This document shows, piece by piece, positions 19,989 to 28,972 of a stretch of 64,000 bases of DNA. This stretch comes from Marivivens sp. LCG002 (lineage in GTDB: Bacteria; Pseudomonadota; Alphaproteobacteria; Rhodobacterales; Rhodobacteraceae), in the NCBI RefSeq assembly GCF_030264275.1, contig NZ_CP127165.1:1166001-1230000 (forward strand), read 5' to 3'. Numbering within the stretch: the stretch's first letter is position 1; each line of letters begins with the position of its first letter. Under the pieces are notes generated by a model. It saw only the letters and a program-made list of their open reading frames with translations. It ran no database searches and had not been told where the DNA came from. The translations under genes were made by a program, and so were the position numbers.

Positions 19989-20558
19989 ATGATCCACTCC
20001 CCGATCGAAGGGCTTCGCACGCTCGTTCTCAATGCGGATATGCAACCCCTTAGCTATGCGCCCTTGTCGGTCTGGAGCTGGCAGGATGCCTTTGTGGCCG
20101 TGCATCAAGAGCGGGTGATCCAGATCCGCGCCTACGAGGATGTGGAGATCCACTCCGCCTCCGAGACGTTTCAGGTTCCGTCTGTGGTTGCTCTCAAGTC
20201 CTATCGCAAACGAAAGAGAGTCACTTTCACCCGCTATCACGTGTTTCTGAGGGATGAATTCAGGTGCCAATATTGCGGCGAACAATTCCCCGCCAAAGAG
20301 TTGACCTTTGACCATGTGCAGCCGCGCTCCAAGGGCGGGTTGACCACATGGGACAATATCGCGACCGCCTGTTCCAAAGACAACCTGCGCAAGGCGAACA
20401 AAACCCCCGAACAGGCGCGCATGAAGCTTCTGCGCAAACCCTTCAAGCCGTCGGTGCATCAACTCGATGCGACCGCCCGCAAGGTGCCGTTTCGGCGCGG
20501 CGAGCTTCATAATTCTTGGCTGGATTACCTATATTGGGACTCAGAGCTTGAAGATTAA
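19989..20558 (+). CDS. HNH endonuclease family protein
   Basis: A 189-residue protein with an N-terminal helical domain (LRTLVLNADMQPLSYAPLSVW) and an HNH nuclease domain at about residues 75-145 (FRCQYCGEQ, then TFDHVQPRSKGG and WDNIATACSKDN). This is a common single-copy family in alphaproteobacteria, of unproven role. The ATG at 19989 follows a GGAGG box. The fourth zinc ligand expected in the C-terminal CxxC knuckle is replaced by Asp (ACSKDN), while the first knuckle CQYC is intact. Confidence 0.9.
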   Translation: MIHSPIEGLRTLVLNADMQPLSYAPLSVWSWQDAFVAVHQERVIQIRAYEDVEIHSASETFQVPSVVALKSYRKRKRVTFTRYHVFLRDEFRCQYCGEQFPAKELTFDHVQPRSKGGLTTWDNIATACSKDNLRKANKTPEQARMKLLRKPFKPSVHQLDATARKVPFRRGELHNSWLDYLYWDSELED

Positions 20559-20585
20559 GCAAATCGCAAGAAACCATCTTATTAT

Positions 20586-20597
20586 TTGAGCGCTCAA
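20586..20597. promoter_or_regulatory. 12-bp palindrome downstream of HNH gene, possible operator
   Basis: TTGAGCGCTCAA is a perfect palindrome with the CG-centred form of LacI-family operators. It lies 160 bp upstream of zwf, between the HNH stop and the zwf promoter. It may be an auxiliary site of the zwf control region or chance. Confidence 0.3.
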
Positions 20598-20692
20598 GTC
20601 GTTCAAGGAGTGGTAGCGGCTGCGGCTTCGGCATAGAAAGGTAATCTCGTTCGAGAGTTGCGCGGAAAATGCCCCGTAACGCTAGACATTTT

Positions 20693-20729
20693 TTGACACA
20701 CTCGGTAAGAGGGCGTCGTTAGCGCTAAC
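20693..20729 (+). promoter_or_regulatory. zwf promoter with overlapping LacI-type operator
   Basis: TTGACA (20693-20698) is followed after 17 bp by a weak -10 (TCGTTA, 20716-20721). The perfect palindrome GTTAGCGCTAAC (20718-20729) covers the -10 and start region, 27 bp before the zwf ATG. A repressor bound here would block initiation of zwf-pgl-pgi. A near-identical site precedes glk at 45070-45081. Confidence 0.6.
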
Positions 20730-20756
20730 GCGCTGAGGAAACAGCGGAGAATACAA

Positions 20757-22211
20757 ATGGTTTCGCGCGTCATTCCCGTCGATAACTTCGACTTGGTGAT
20801 CTTTGGTGGCACTGGTGATCTTGCACGCCGCAAGATTCTCCCCGGACTTTTCCGCCGTTTTCTGTCAGGTCAGATGACCGAAGGGTCTCGGATCATCGGC
20901 GCAGCGCGGGGCGAAATGGACGACGAAGGGTTCCGGACCCTCGTTCGCGAAGCGATTGCCGAATTCGGCGGACGGGAAAAAAACGAGACCGACTGCATCG
21001 AGCGGTTTGTTGAGCGTCTCCACTATGTTCCCATCGACGCGATGGGCGAGGGCGGCTGGACGCAACTGCGCGATCTGATGCGCTTGGATGTCGTGCGGGC
21101 GTTCTATTTCTCGGTCGCGCCATCGCTGTTCGGCGCAATCGCCGAGCGTCTTCACAAGTACGAAATCGCCAATGCCGACAGCAGGATCGTTGTCGAAAAG
21201 CCCTTTGGCCGTGATCTGGCGACCGCGCGGGCGCTGAACGCAACGCTGGCCGAGCATTTCAACGAAACCCAGATTTACCGCATCGACCATTATCTCGGCA
21301 AAGAGACGGTCCAGAACCTTATGGCCGTGCGTTTCGGCAACGTGCTCTTCGAGCCGCTCTGGAACAACCATTATGTCGATCACATCCAGATCACCGTCGC
21401 CGAAACGGTCGGGGTCGGCGGTCGCGGGTCCTATTACGACAAATCGGGTGCGATGCGGGATATGGTGCAGAACCACCTGATGCAGCTTTTGTGCCTGATC
21501 GCGATGGAGCCGCCCAGCAAATTCGAAGCGGACGAAGTGCGCAACGAAAAGCTCAAGGTGATCCGTGCACTCCAGCCCGTCGAGAACCACCACATCGTGC
21601 GCGGTCAATATGATGCCCACGAAGGCGGCCAAAGCTATCGTCAGGATGCCGAGAACCCGCGCTCCTTTACCGAGAGCTTCATTGCCATGAAGTGCCATAT
21701 CAACAACTGGCGTTGGGCAGGGGTGCCGTTCTACATCCGCACGGGCAAAAAGATGAAGGCCCGTTCCTCCGAGATCGCGGTCGTGTTCAAGGATCTTGGC
21801 CATTCAATTTTTGAGGGAGACGAGGCCCGTCACCGCAATATCCTCGCGATCCGGCTTCAGCCGAACGAGGGGATCGATCTTCAGGTGACGATCAAGGAAC
21901 CCGGTCCGGGCGGTATGCGTCTTATCGACGTGCCTTTGGATATGACCTTCTCCGAAGCGCTCGGCCCCGATGCAGAGGATGTCACCGATGCCTATGAGCG
22001 TCTGATCATGGACGTGATCCGCGGCAATCAAACGCTCTTTATGCGCGGCGACGAGGTTGAAGCGGCATGGGCGTGGACAGATCCGATCATTCAGGGCTGG
22101 GAAAAGCGCAACGATGTGCCCAAGCTTTATGACGCGGGGTCTGCCGGACCCGACGATGCCCTTATGCTGATGCACCGCGACGGACGCCGCTGGCGCGATA
22201 TCAAGGGGTAA
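20757..22211 (+). CDS. zwf: Glucose-6-phosphate 1-dehydrogenase
   Basis: A 484-residue enzyme that oxidises glucose 6-phosphate to 6-phosphogluconolactone, feeding the Entner-Doudoroff and pentose phosphate routes. It has the nucleotide-binding FGGTGDLARRKILPGLF, VVEKPFGRDLATA, the substrate-site RIDHYLGKETVQN and IRTGKKM. GGAG lies upstream of the ATG. It is the first gene of zwf-pgl-pgi, with 4- and 1-bp gaps. The operator over its promoter suggests sugar-responsive repression. Confidence 0.98.
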   Translation: MVSRVIPVDNFDLVIFGGTGDLARRKILPGLFRRFLSGQMTEGSRIIGAARGEMDDEGFRTLVREAIAEFGGREKNETDCIERFVERLHYVPIDAMGEGGWTQLRDLMRLDVVRAFYFSVAPSLFGAIAERLHKYEIANADSRIVVEKPFGRDLATARALNATLAEHFNETQIYRIDHYLGKETVQNLMAVRFGNVLFEPLWNNHYVDHIQITVAETVGVGGRGSYYDKSGAMRDMVQNHLMQLLCLIAMEPPSKFEADEVRNEKLKVIRALQPVENHHIVRGQYDAHEGGQSYRQDAENPRSFTESFIAMKCHINNWRWAGVPFYIRTGKKMKARSSEIAVVFKDLGHSIFEGDEARHRNILAIRLQPNEGIDLQVTIKEPGPGGMRLIDVPLDMTFSEALGPDAEDVTDAYERLIMDVIRGNQTLFMRGDEVEAAWAWTDPIIQGWEKRNDVPKLYDAGSAGPDDALMLMHRDGRRWRDIKG

Positions 22212-22215
22212 GCCG

Positions 22216-22887
22216 ATGCAATTCGTAGAATACCCCGATGTCGAAATGATGATGATCGACCTTGCGAACATCATCGCAGGTGAACTGACGGCCGCTCTCG
22301 ATCACGAAGAGACGGTGACTTTAGCGGTTCCGGGCGGCACGACCCCCGGACCCATATTCGACGTTCTTTGTGCCGCCGATCTGGATTGGTCGCGTGTGAA
22401 TGTGATGCTGACCGACGAGCGCTGGGTCCCCGAGACTTCGGACCGTTCGAACACGCGTCTTTTGAAGAACCGCTTGCTGACGGGGCGTGCCTCGGCAGCG
22501 AGGCTCCTGCCGCTTTTCGCCGAAGGGGGAAGCGCGGAGGACGAACTTCCCGCGCTTTCGGCGGGTATCGCGCCGCATCTGCCTTTGACTGTGTGTCTCC
22601 TCGGAATGGGGGCGGATATGCACACCGCCTCGATCTTCCCGGGGGCGGACCGTCTGCAAGAGGCTTTGACGGGCGAGGAGATCCTCTATCCGATGCGCGC
22701 CCCGGGTGCGCCCGAGCCGCGGATCACCCTTTCGGCGCATGTTTTGAACGGCGCGATCAACCGCCATATCGTGATCACGGGGGCCGAAAAACGCGCGGCG
22801 CTCGAGGCCGCGCAAAAGCTTGATCCCACCGACGCTCCTGTTGCTGCAATCCTCCAAGGTGCCACCGTGCACTGGGCTGAAAAATAA
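22216..22887 (+). CDS. pgl: 6-phosphogluconolactonase
   Basis: A 223-residue DevB/SOL-type lactonase that hydrolyses the zwf product. It has [14 protein letters not shown], the catalytic-region [17 protein letters not shown], and [18 protein letters not shown]. It starts 4 bp after zwf, and its stop is 1 bp from the pgi ATG, so the three are one operon. Confidence 0.96.
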   Translation: MQFVEYPDVEMMMIDLANIIAGELTAALDHEETVTLAVPGGTTPGPIFDVLCAADLDWSRVNVMLTDERWVPETSDRSNTRLLKNRLLTGRASAARLLPLFAEGGSAEDELPALSAGIAPHLPLTVCLLGMGADMHTASIFPGADRLQEALTGEEILYPMRAPGAPEPRITLSAHVLNGAINRHIVITGAEKRAALEAAQKLDPTDAPVAAILQGATVHWAEK

Positions 22888-22888
22888 G

Positions 22889-24487
22889 ATGTTCGATATA
22901 CTCCTCTCCCACTACGCCTCGGTCAAAGACCGTAAGATCCTGTCTCTCTTCGACGCCTCCCGCGCAGGTCGGTTCTCCGCGCAGGCAGGCGACATGCTGC
23001 TCGATTATTCCAAGACGAATATCGACGAAGAAGGCCTCGGTCTTTTGATCCAACTTCTGGACACCGCCAAAGTCGCCGAAAAGCGTGAAGCGATGTTCAA
23101 TGGGGCCAAAATCAACGAAACCGAAGGCCGCGCCGTGCTTCATACCGCGCTTCGCAATTTGGATGGCGCGCCTGTTCTGGTCGATGGTCAGGACGTGATG
23201 CCCGAAGTCCTCGCGACGCTGGACCGCATGGGTGCCTTTGCCGAAGCCGTGCGCTCTGGCGCATACACAGGGCAGGGCGGCAAGATCACGGATGTGGTCA
23301 ACATCGGGATCGGTGGATCTGATCTCGGGCCGAAAATGGCGACGATTGCGCTCTCGCCCTATCATGACGGACCGCGTTGCCATTTCGTCTCGAACGTGGA
23401 CCCCGCCGATATTTCCGAGGTGCTGGCAGGTTGTAACCCCGAAACCACTTTGGTGATCGTCGCCTCTAAGACTTTTACCACCATCGAGACCATGACCAAC
23501 GCCCGCACTGCCAAGGCATGGATGAGCGAGACGGTCAAAGACCCCGCCGCCCAGTTTGCGGCGCTTTCCACGGCGGGCGACAAAACCGCAGCCTTCGGCA
23601 TTGCCGCCGAGCGCGTGTTCGGGTTCGAGGATTGGGTCGGTGGCCGCTATTCCATGTGGGGGCCGATCGGTCTTGCGCTGATGATCGCCATCGGCAAGGA
23701 CGCTTTCCATGCGTTTTTACGCGGCGGTCAGGCAATGGACACCCATTTCCGCGCTGCCTCATGGCACGAAAACCTACCTGCGCTCCTCGCTCTCGTCGGT
23801 ATCTGGCACAACCAGATCGCAGGCTATGCGACGCGCGCTGTGCTGCCTTATGACAACCGTCTGGCGCGGCTTCCCGCCTATCTCCAACAGCTTGAGATGG
23901 AGAGCAACGGCAAAGGCGTGAGCATGGACGGCAAGGACTTGCCGTTCAACTCGGGTCCTGTGGTTTGGGGCGAACCCGGCACCAACGGGCAGCACGCTTT
24001 CTACCAGTTGATCCACCAAGGCACGCGGGTCATCCCCTGCGAATTCCTTGTGGCGGCTCGCGGGCATGATGATGCCTTGCACCACCAGCACCAGCTCTTG
24101 GTCGCCAACTGTCTTGCGCAATCCGAGGCCCTGATGAAGGGACGCGATCTTGCCGAGGCAACCGCCAAGGTCAAAGACAAGTTCGAAGGCGATGAATTGG
24201 ACCGTCAGGCCCGTCACCGCGTGTTCAGCGGCAATCGCCCCTCTGTCACCATTGCTTACCCCAAGCTTGATCCCTTTACCCTTGGGCAGATCATTGCGCT
24301 CTACGAGCATCGTGTTTTTGTCGAAGGTGTGATCCTCGGGATCAATTCCTATGATCAATGGGGGGTGGAGCTTGGCAAAGAGCTCGCCACTGCGCTCCAG
24401 CCGATTGTCGAAGGCAAAGAACCGGCCACAGGCAAAGACGGCTCCACCGCGCAATTGGTCGGGTATCTCCAGAAAAGCGGTCTCTGA
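22889..24487 (+). CDS. pgi: Glucose-6-phosphate isomerase
   Basis: A 532-residue phosphoglucose isomerase interconverting glucose 6-phosphate and fructose 6-phosphate. Signatures include [30 protein letters not shown], the catalytic region [25 protein letters not shown] and [16 protein letters not shown]. The ATG at 22889 is one base after the pgl stop. The length is slightly shorter than E. coli Pgi. A terminator follows 8 bp after the stop. Confidence 0.97.
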   Translation: MFDILLSHYASVKDRKILSLFDASRAGRFSAQAGDMLLDYSKTNIDEEGLGLLIQLLDTAKVAEKREAMFNGAKINETEGRAVLHTALRNLDGAPVLVDGQDVMPEVLATLDRMGAFAEAVRSGAYTGQGGKITDVVNIGIGGSDLGPKMATIALSPYHDGPRCHFVSNVDPADISEVLAGCNPETTLVIVASKTFTTIETMTNARTAKAWMSETVKDPAAQFAALSTAGDKTAAFGIAAERVFGFEDWVGGRYSMWGPIGLALMIAIGKDAFHAFLRGGQAMDTHFRAASWHENLPALLALVGIWHNQIAGYATRAVLPYDNRLARLPAYLQQLEMESNGKGVSMDGKDLPFNSGPVVWGEPGTNGQHAFYQLIHQGTRVIPCEFLVAARGHDDALHHQHQLLVANCLAQSEALMKGRDLAEATAKVKDKFEGDELDRQARHRVFSGNRPSVTIAYPKLDPFTLGQIIALYEHRVFVEGVILGINSYDQWGVELGKELATALQPIVEGKEPATGKDGSTAQLVGYLQKSGL

Positions 24488-24495
24488 GACTGTGG

Positions 24496-24525
24496 AAGCC
24501 GCCCCCGAAAGGGGCGGCTTTTCTA
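24496..24525. terminator. Bidirectional terminator between pgi and the IclR gene
   Basis: A perfect stem AAGCCGCCCC / GGGGCGGCTT around GAAA, with T-rich flank on the plus strand. It separates the convergent genes pgi and iclR and overlaps the last codons of the latter. Confidence 0.85.
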
Positions 24526-25338
24526 TCTGCTGCCGAGTTTGCGGTCGCGGATGTTCGGCGTAAAACCAAGAGACATCGATGCCTCGAGCCCGAGATCCTT
24601 GAGTGTTTGCACCAAGGCGGGCTTTTTCTCTTCGCTGAAGCGAAAGAGCGGAAAGGCAATCGACATTGCGGCGATTGTCCGTCCCAGATGATCGAAGATC
24701 GGGACCGCAAGACAGCGCACCCCGGCTTCGCTTTCCTCGATTTCCTCGGCATAGCCAAGCTCGCGCGCGCGTCTGAGCGACTCTCTGAGTTGATCGGGCG
24801 TTCGGATCGTATTGGGCGCAGAGACCTCGAACGCCATTCTGGACATACGATCTTCGATTTCGCTCGGGTCCCGCCATGCGAGCAGCGCTTTGCCCAGTGA
24901 CGTCGAGTGCAGCGGATTGCGCTTGCCCAAGACCGACTGCATCGAAAGACTATAGTGGCTGTCGTATTTGTGCGTGTAGACGACCCTCTCGTCGATGTTG
25001 TCCAGAATGCCGAGATTGATCGACTCGCCTGTCAAACGCGACAGTTTGGCCATGACGTGATCCGCCGCCCAAAGAAGATCGGAGCGATCCTGGATCGAGC
25101 GCGCGCCGAGGCTGAAAAGCTTGAGAGTGAGGGCATAGCGATCCGTATCCTCGTCGCGCTCCACATACCCCAGATCCACCATCGTATTGAGCAAGCGGTG
25201 CGCTGTCGCCTTTGAGGTCATCGCACGGCTGGCAAGTTCGGCAAGGCTGGCGCGGCGATCGTCGACAAGTGATTCCAGCACCGCAAAAACCTTGAGAACG
25301 GCTGCGACATTGTCGGATTTGTGTTCAGTATTCGTCAT
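24523..25338 (-). CDS. IclR-family transcriptional regulator
   Basis: A 271-residue regulator. Its N-terminal winged HTH is at about residues 10-70 (VLKVFAVLESLVDDRR, then SLAELASRAMTSKATAHRLLNTM), and the IclR effector domain follows (DERVVYTHKYDSHYSLSMQ, LHSTSLGKALLAW and EAGVRCLAVPIFDHLGRTIAAMS). The ATG at 25338 has AAGGTG upstream and matches the family start. It is divergent from the GH105 operon and is its most likely controller. IclR members of the KdgR type sense uronic-acid catabolites, which would suit this operon; the effector here is inferred only. Confidence 0.93.
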   Translation of the reverse strand: MTNTEHKSDNVAAVLKVFAVLESLVDDRRASLAELASRAMTSKATAHRLLNTMVDLGYVERDEDTDRYALTLKLFSLGARSIQDRSDLLWAADHVMAKLSRLTGESINLGILDNIDERVVYTHKYDSHYSLSMQSVLGKRNPLHSTSLGKALLAWRDPSEIEDRMSRMAFEVSAPNTIRTPDQLRESLRRARELGYAEEIEESEAGVRCLAVPIFDHLGRTIAAMSIAFPLFRFSEEKKPALVQTLKDLGLEASMSLGFTPNIRDRKLGSR

Positions 25339-25355
25339 TTGCCGCACCTTAAAAA

Positions 25356-25372
25356 GTGAAACGCCGTTCCGA
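25356..25372. promoter_or_regulatory. Candidate IclR operator in the divergent intergenic region
   Basis: GTGAAACGCCGTTCCGA contains a near-palindrome (GAAACG-C-CGTTCC), the arm type seen for KdgR/IclR regulators. It lies 18 bp upstream of the iclR start and 112 bp upstream of the GH105 gene, suited to autoregulation and operon control. Confidence 0.35.
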
Positions 25373-25483
25373 AAAAAATTCACGAAGAACATGTTTTTTT
25401 GAATGTATATCCTTAAAGCATTGAAATACCAATATTAAAAATCTGGCATACTAGCTTAGAAATATGTTGATTTATCGAGAAAG

Positions 25484-26665
25484 TTGAGTCCAAACTATTC
25501 GAAACACTATTTTGAACGTTTCGATCGATGGAGCCTCACCCCAATGCATCCGCTACTTCGCCAGAGAGAGCACTTTATCTCGCGCCCAGAGGTTTGCGGT
25601 TTGATCGACCGCCTTGCGGACAATCTCATCAACATCAAGGACGAGACGGGCGAGTTCATTCTCAAGCTGGAGGACGGCCGCGAGATCGACACCAAAGGCT
25701 GGGCTGGGTGGGAATGGACCCACGGGATCGGTCTTTACGGGCTTTGGAAATACCATCAGCAAACCCGTGACCTGACCGCGAAAACGATCATCGACGATTG
25801 GTTCCGTGATCGCCTTGCAGAAGGCACGCCGACCAAGAACATCAATACGGTTGCCCCGTTCCTGACGCTTGCCTGTCTTTATGAGCAGGAAGAACGGATG
25901 GAATGGCGTCCTCTTCTCGAAGAATGGGCGGAATGGGTGATGTATACGATGCCCCGCGTCGCGGAAGGGGGGCTCCAGCACATCACTTATAACAGCGTCA
26001 ATCCCGGCCAGATGTGGGACGACACGCTGATGATGAGTGTTCTTCCGCTTGCCAAAATCGGTCTGGTGCTCGATCGCCCCGAATATGTCGAAGAGGCCAA
26101 GTTCCAGTTCCTGACGCATATTCAATATCTTATGGACAGCAAGACGGGCCTTTGGTTCCACGGCTGGACCTTCGAAGGGAACCACAATTTCGCGGGTGCA
26201 CTTTGGGCGCGGGGCAACTCTTGGGTGACGATCGCGATCCCCGAGTTCATCGACATGATCGGCCTCAAAGAAGGCGATCCGATCCGCAAGCATCTTTTGT
26301 CGACCCTGCGCCGTCAGGCCGAGGCGCTCAAGGCCATGCAGGATCAGGAAACGGGCATGTGGCACACGCTCCTTGATGATCCGTCCAGCTATGTCGAGGC
26401 TTCGGCAACCGCGGGCTTTGCCTATGGTTTGATGAAGGCGGTGCGGCTTCGATACCTCGACCCGAGTTTCGCACCCGTTGCCGAGAAAGCGGTCGAGGCC
26501 GTCGTCGGCAATATCAACGCGCAAGGCGAGCTTCTCAATGTGTCCTTCGGCACGGCGATGGGACACGACTTCGACTTTTACAAACAGATCCCGCGGACCT
26601 CGATGCCCTACGGGCAGGCGATGGCGATGCTCTGTCTGTCTGAATACCTCAGGACCTACATCTGA
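25484..26665 (+). CDS. GH105-family unsaturated glycuronyl hydrolase
   Basis: A 393-residue protein of the YteR/YesR type (glycoside hydrolase family 105), an alpha/alpha-barrel enzyme. It hydrates the 4,5-unsaturated uronic acid that lyases leave at the non-reducing end of rhamnogalacturonan, ulvan or related oligosaccharides, releasing the uronate. The key segment is PGQMWDDTLMMSVLP, whose Asp pair includes the catalytic acid. Aromatic active-site segments (WEWTHGIGLYGLWKY, WFHGWTFEGNHNFAGALWARGNSW) are present. There is no signal peptide, so it is cytoplasmic and acts after import. The start is TTG at 25484; ATG 25544, with GGAG upstream, is the alternative. It is the first gene of the operon. 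Confidence 0.9.
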   Translation: MSPNYSKHYFERFDRWSLTPMHPLLRQREHFISRPEVCGLIDRLADNLINIKDETGEFILKLEDGREIDTKGWAGWEWTHGIGLYGLWKYHQQTRDLTAKTIIDDWFRDRLAEGTPTKNINTVAPFLTLACLYEQEERMEWRPLLEEWAEWVMYTMPRVAEGGLQHITYNSVNPGQMWDDTLMMSVLPLAKIGLVLDRPEYVEEAKFQFLTHIQYLMDSKTGLWFHGWTFEGNHNFAGALWARGNSWVTIAIPEFIDMIGLKEGDPIRKHLLSTLRRQAEALKAMQDQETGMWHTLLDDPSSYVEASATAGFAYGLMKAVRLRYLDPSFAPVAEKAVEAVVGNINAQGELLNVSFGTAMGHDFDFYKQIPRTSMPYGQAMAMLCLSEYLRTYI

Positions 26666-26743
26666 GGCTTTGATCGGCCCAAAGGTGGAGCGGGCCGCGA
26701 CTTTCAAAACACCGGGAACAACCGGACTTAGGGAGGAAATACA

Positions 26744-28021
26744 ATGACTAAGATGTCTCGGCGTCACGCGCTCGGAACGATCAGCGGCTTTGCCGCAGCC
26801 GCAGCGCTTCCTGCGATGCCTGCATTTGCCGCAGATCGCACGATCCGCCATTTCTGGTGGGGCAACCCGAACCGTGACGAGCGCACGTTCAAAGTGATCG
26901 AAGCCTTCCAGAAGAGCCATCCCGAAATCGAAGTGTCGGGCGAAACCATCGGTTGGGGCGACTACTGGACCAAAATGGCAACCCAGACGGCCGGCAAGAA
27001 CATGGCCGATCTGGTCCAGATGGACTATCGGTATCTCTTTGAATACGTCTATCGTGGCGCGCTTCTGCCGCTGGATGAGTATATCGGCAACGGCCTTGAT
27101 CTTTCCAACTTCGACAAGGGTCCGCTTTCGGGCGGCATGGTCGACGGCAAGCTTTACGCGCTCAACATCGGTTCGAACAGTCAGGTGATCCCCTTCAACA
27201 AGCGGCTCTTCGAAGAGGCGGGTGTCTCGGCGGATGTGATCAACTGGACCCGCGACGACTTTGCCGCAGCCTGTGAACAGATCACCTCGAAAACGGGCGC
27301 GCGCGGCGCGGACGACTTCTCGCTTGCCATCGAAAATCTCGAAGGTTGGACCCGTCAGGAAGGCCGTGATTTCTATGACGCTGACGGCAATATCACCGGC
27401 ACCGTCGAAGACGTTGCTTCCTACTGGCAGTATTGGAGCGATCTGCGCAATGCGGGTGTTGTCGCTCCTGCAGACAAGACCGTGATCCTTGACGTCAAGA
27501 TGTCGGACTCGGGTATCGTCACGGGCGAGACCGCAATGTCGCTCTTCTGGTCGAACCAGCTTGTCGCGATCCAGTCGCTGATGACCGACGAGATCGGCGC
27601 CGCCATGGTGCCGCACAAGCCCGGTGGCGGTTTCGCCCAGTTCATCAAACCTTCGATGTTCATGTCGCTCACCCGTGACACCAAGGACCCCGAAGCGGCG
27701 ATTGCCTATATGAACAATTGGATCAACGATCCCGAAAGCACCCAGATTCTCGGTCTGGAGCGCGGTATTCCCGCAAATGCCAATGTGCGTGCCGCGCTGG
27801 CCCCGAGCTTTACGCCCGCCGAAAAGCTGTCGGTCGATTACTTCAACGCGATCCAGGACAAGGTCGGCCCGCTGCCGCTTCCGCAGCCCAAAGGCGCAGG
27901 CGAAGTGCGCGACGCCTTTATGCGCGTGGGAACCGAGGTCGTGCTCGGCCAGATGTCGGCGCAGGATGCCGCTGCCGACTTCATTCAGGAAGCGCAGGAT
28001 ATCATCGACCGCGCGCGCTAA
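26744..28021 (+). CDS. ABC transporter sugar-binding protein (family 1)
   Basis: A 425-residue extracellular solute-binding protein of the CUT1 class. The signal peptide (residues about 1-30, ending PAFAADR) carries a twin-Arg (SRRHALGT), so Tat export is possible. The mature protein has the usual two-lobe pattern, with SGGMVDGKLYALNIGSNSQ in the N-lobe and hinge region. It has the strongest ribosome binding site of the operon (GGGAGGAAA). Given its partner GH105 enzyme, the likely ligand is an oligosaccharide with an unsaturated uronate end. Confidence 0.93.
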   Translation: MTKMSRRHALGTISGFAAAAALPAMPAFAADRTIRHFWWGNPNRDERTFKVIEAFQKSHPEIEVSGETIGWGDYWTKMATQTAGKNMADLVQMDYRYLFEYVYRGALLPLDEYIGNGLDLSNFDKGPLSGGMVDGKLYALNIGSNSQVIPFNKRLFEEAGVSADVINWTRDDFAAACEQITSKTGARGADDFSLAIENLEGWTRQEGRDFYDADGNITGTVEDVASYWQYWSDLRNAGVVAPADKTVILDVKMSDSGIVTGETAMSLFWSNQLVAIQSLMTDEIGAAMVPHKPGGGFAQFIKPSMFMSLTRDTKDPEAAIAYMNNWINDPESTQILGLERGIPANANVRAALAPSFTPAEKLSVDYFNAIQDKVGPLPLPQPKGAGEVRDAFMRVGTEVVLGQMSAQDAAADFIQEAQDIIDRAR

Positions 28022-28030
28022 GACCTTGCA

Positions 28031-28062
28031 GGCTGATCCGAGTTTTCGGGTCAGCCCTTTTC
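28031..28062 (+). terminator. Intercistronic stem-loop after the binding-protein gene
   Basis: GGCTGATCCGA / TCGGGTCAGCC with a TTT loop, then CTTTTC. It sits in the 57-bp gap between the binding-protein and first permease genes. This is the usual place for a partial terminator or RNA stabiliser that raises binding protein over permease. Confidence 0.65.
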
Positions 28063-28078
28063 TAACGATTGGCACGTC

Positions 28079-28972
28079 ATGAAACGTTTTCTTGCTCGAA
28101 ATGCGCCGGGGTATATTTTCCTGACGCCTTGGTTTCTGGGCTTTTTCCTTTTGGCTCTCGGACCCATTCTTGCCTCGCTTTATCTGTCGTTCACCCGCTA
28201 CGACATGGTCTCGGACCCGCGCTGGGTGGGCTTGAAAAACTATGATTACATGTTCACCCGCGACCGCCGTTTCTGGAAGGCGCTGAACGTTACCTTTACC
28301 TATGTGTTTCTTTCGGTGCCTGCGCGACTTGCCATGGCGCTCGGGGTGGCGATGCTTCTGGACAAGGGGCTTCGCTCTATCGGGGTCTATCGGGCGATTT
28401 TCTATCTTCCGTCGCTGCTTGGCGCTTCGATTGCAATCGCGATCCTCTGGCGCGAACTTTTCGAGATCGACGGCGTGATCAACGGCATTCTCGGTCTCTT
28501 CGGAATTGAAGGGATCGGTTGGATTTCGCAGCCTTCGACCTCGCTTTATACTCTGGTCATTCTGGCGATGTGGCAATTCGGCTCGCCGATGCTGATCTTT
28601 CTCGCAGGTCTTCGCGGCATTCCGCGTGATCTCTACGAGGCTGCCGAGATCGATGGAACCTCGAAGCCGCGCCAGTTCTTCCGTATCACCCTGCCGCTTC
28701 TTGCGCCCGTGATCTTCTTCAATCTCGTGTTGCAGACGATCGAAGCCTTCAAGACCTTCTCGTCGGCCTTCATCATCTCGAACGGGACGGGGGCGCCTGC
28801 GGACAGTTTGTTGTTCTACACGGTTTATCTCTTCAACGAAGCCTTCAAGTTCTTCCGAATGGGCTATGCCTCGGCACTGGCTTGGGTGCTCTTGATCATC
28901 ATCGCGTTCTTCACGGCGATTTCCTTCCTGACCTCGAAGTATTGGGTGCATTATGAAAACGACCGCGACTGA
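28079..28972 (+). CDS. ABC transporter permease (CUT1, MalF-like)
   Basis: A 297-residue inner-membrane permease with six predicted transmembrane helices. The EAA loop is at about residues 195-215 (LYEAAEIDGTSKPRQFFRITLPLL), which contacts the ATPase. It starts MKRFLARNAPGYIFLTPWFLG, typical of the MalF/UgpA side of sugar importers. It overlaps the second permease by 20 bp. Confidence 0.94.
   Translation: MKRFLARNAPGYIFLTPWFLGFFLLALGPILASLYLSFTRYDMVSDPRWVGLKNYDYMFTRDRRFWKALNVTFTYVFLSVPARLAMALGVAMLLDKGLRSIGVYRAIFYLPSLLGASIAIAILWRELFEIDGVINGILGLFGIEGIGWISQPSTSLYTLVILAMWQFGSPMLIFLAGLRGIPRDLYEAAEIDGTSKPRQFFRITLPLLAPVIFFNLVLQTIEAFKTFSSAFIISNGTGAPADSLLFYTVYLFNEAFKFFRMGYASALAWVLLIIIAFFTAISFLTSKYWVHYENDRD

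Noticed and set aside
25553-28951. A very long minus-strand open frame (over 1100 codons) opposite the GH105 and ABC genes
   Set aside because: It is antisense to well-supported genes, has arginine/histidine-rich composition and matches no family; high-GC shadow frames of this length are common.
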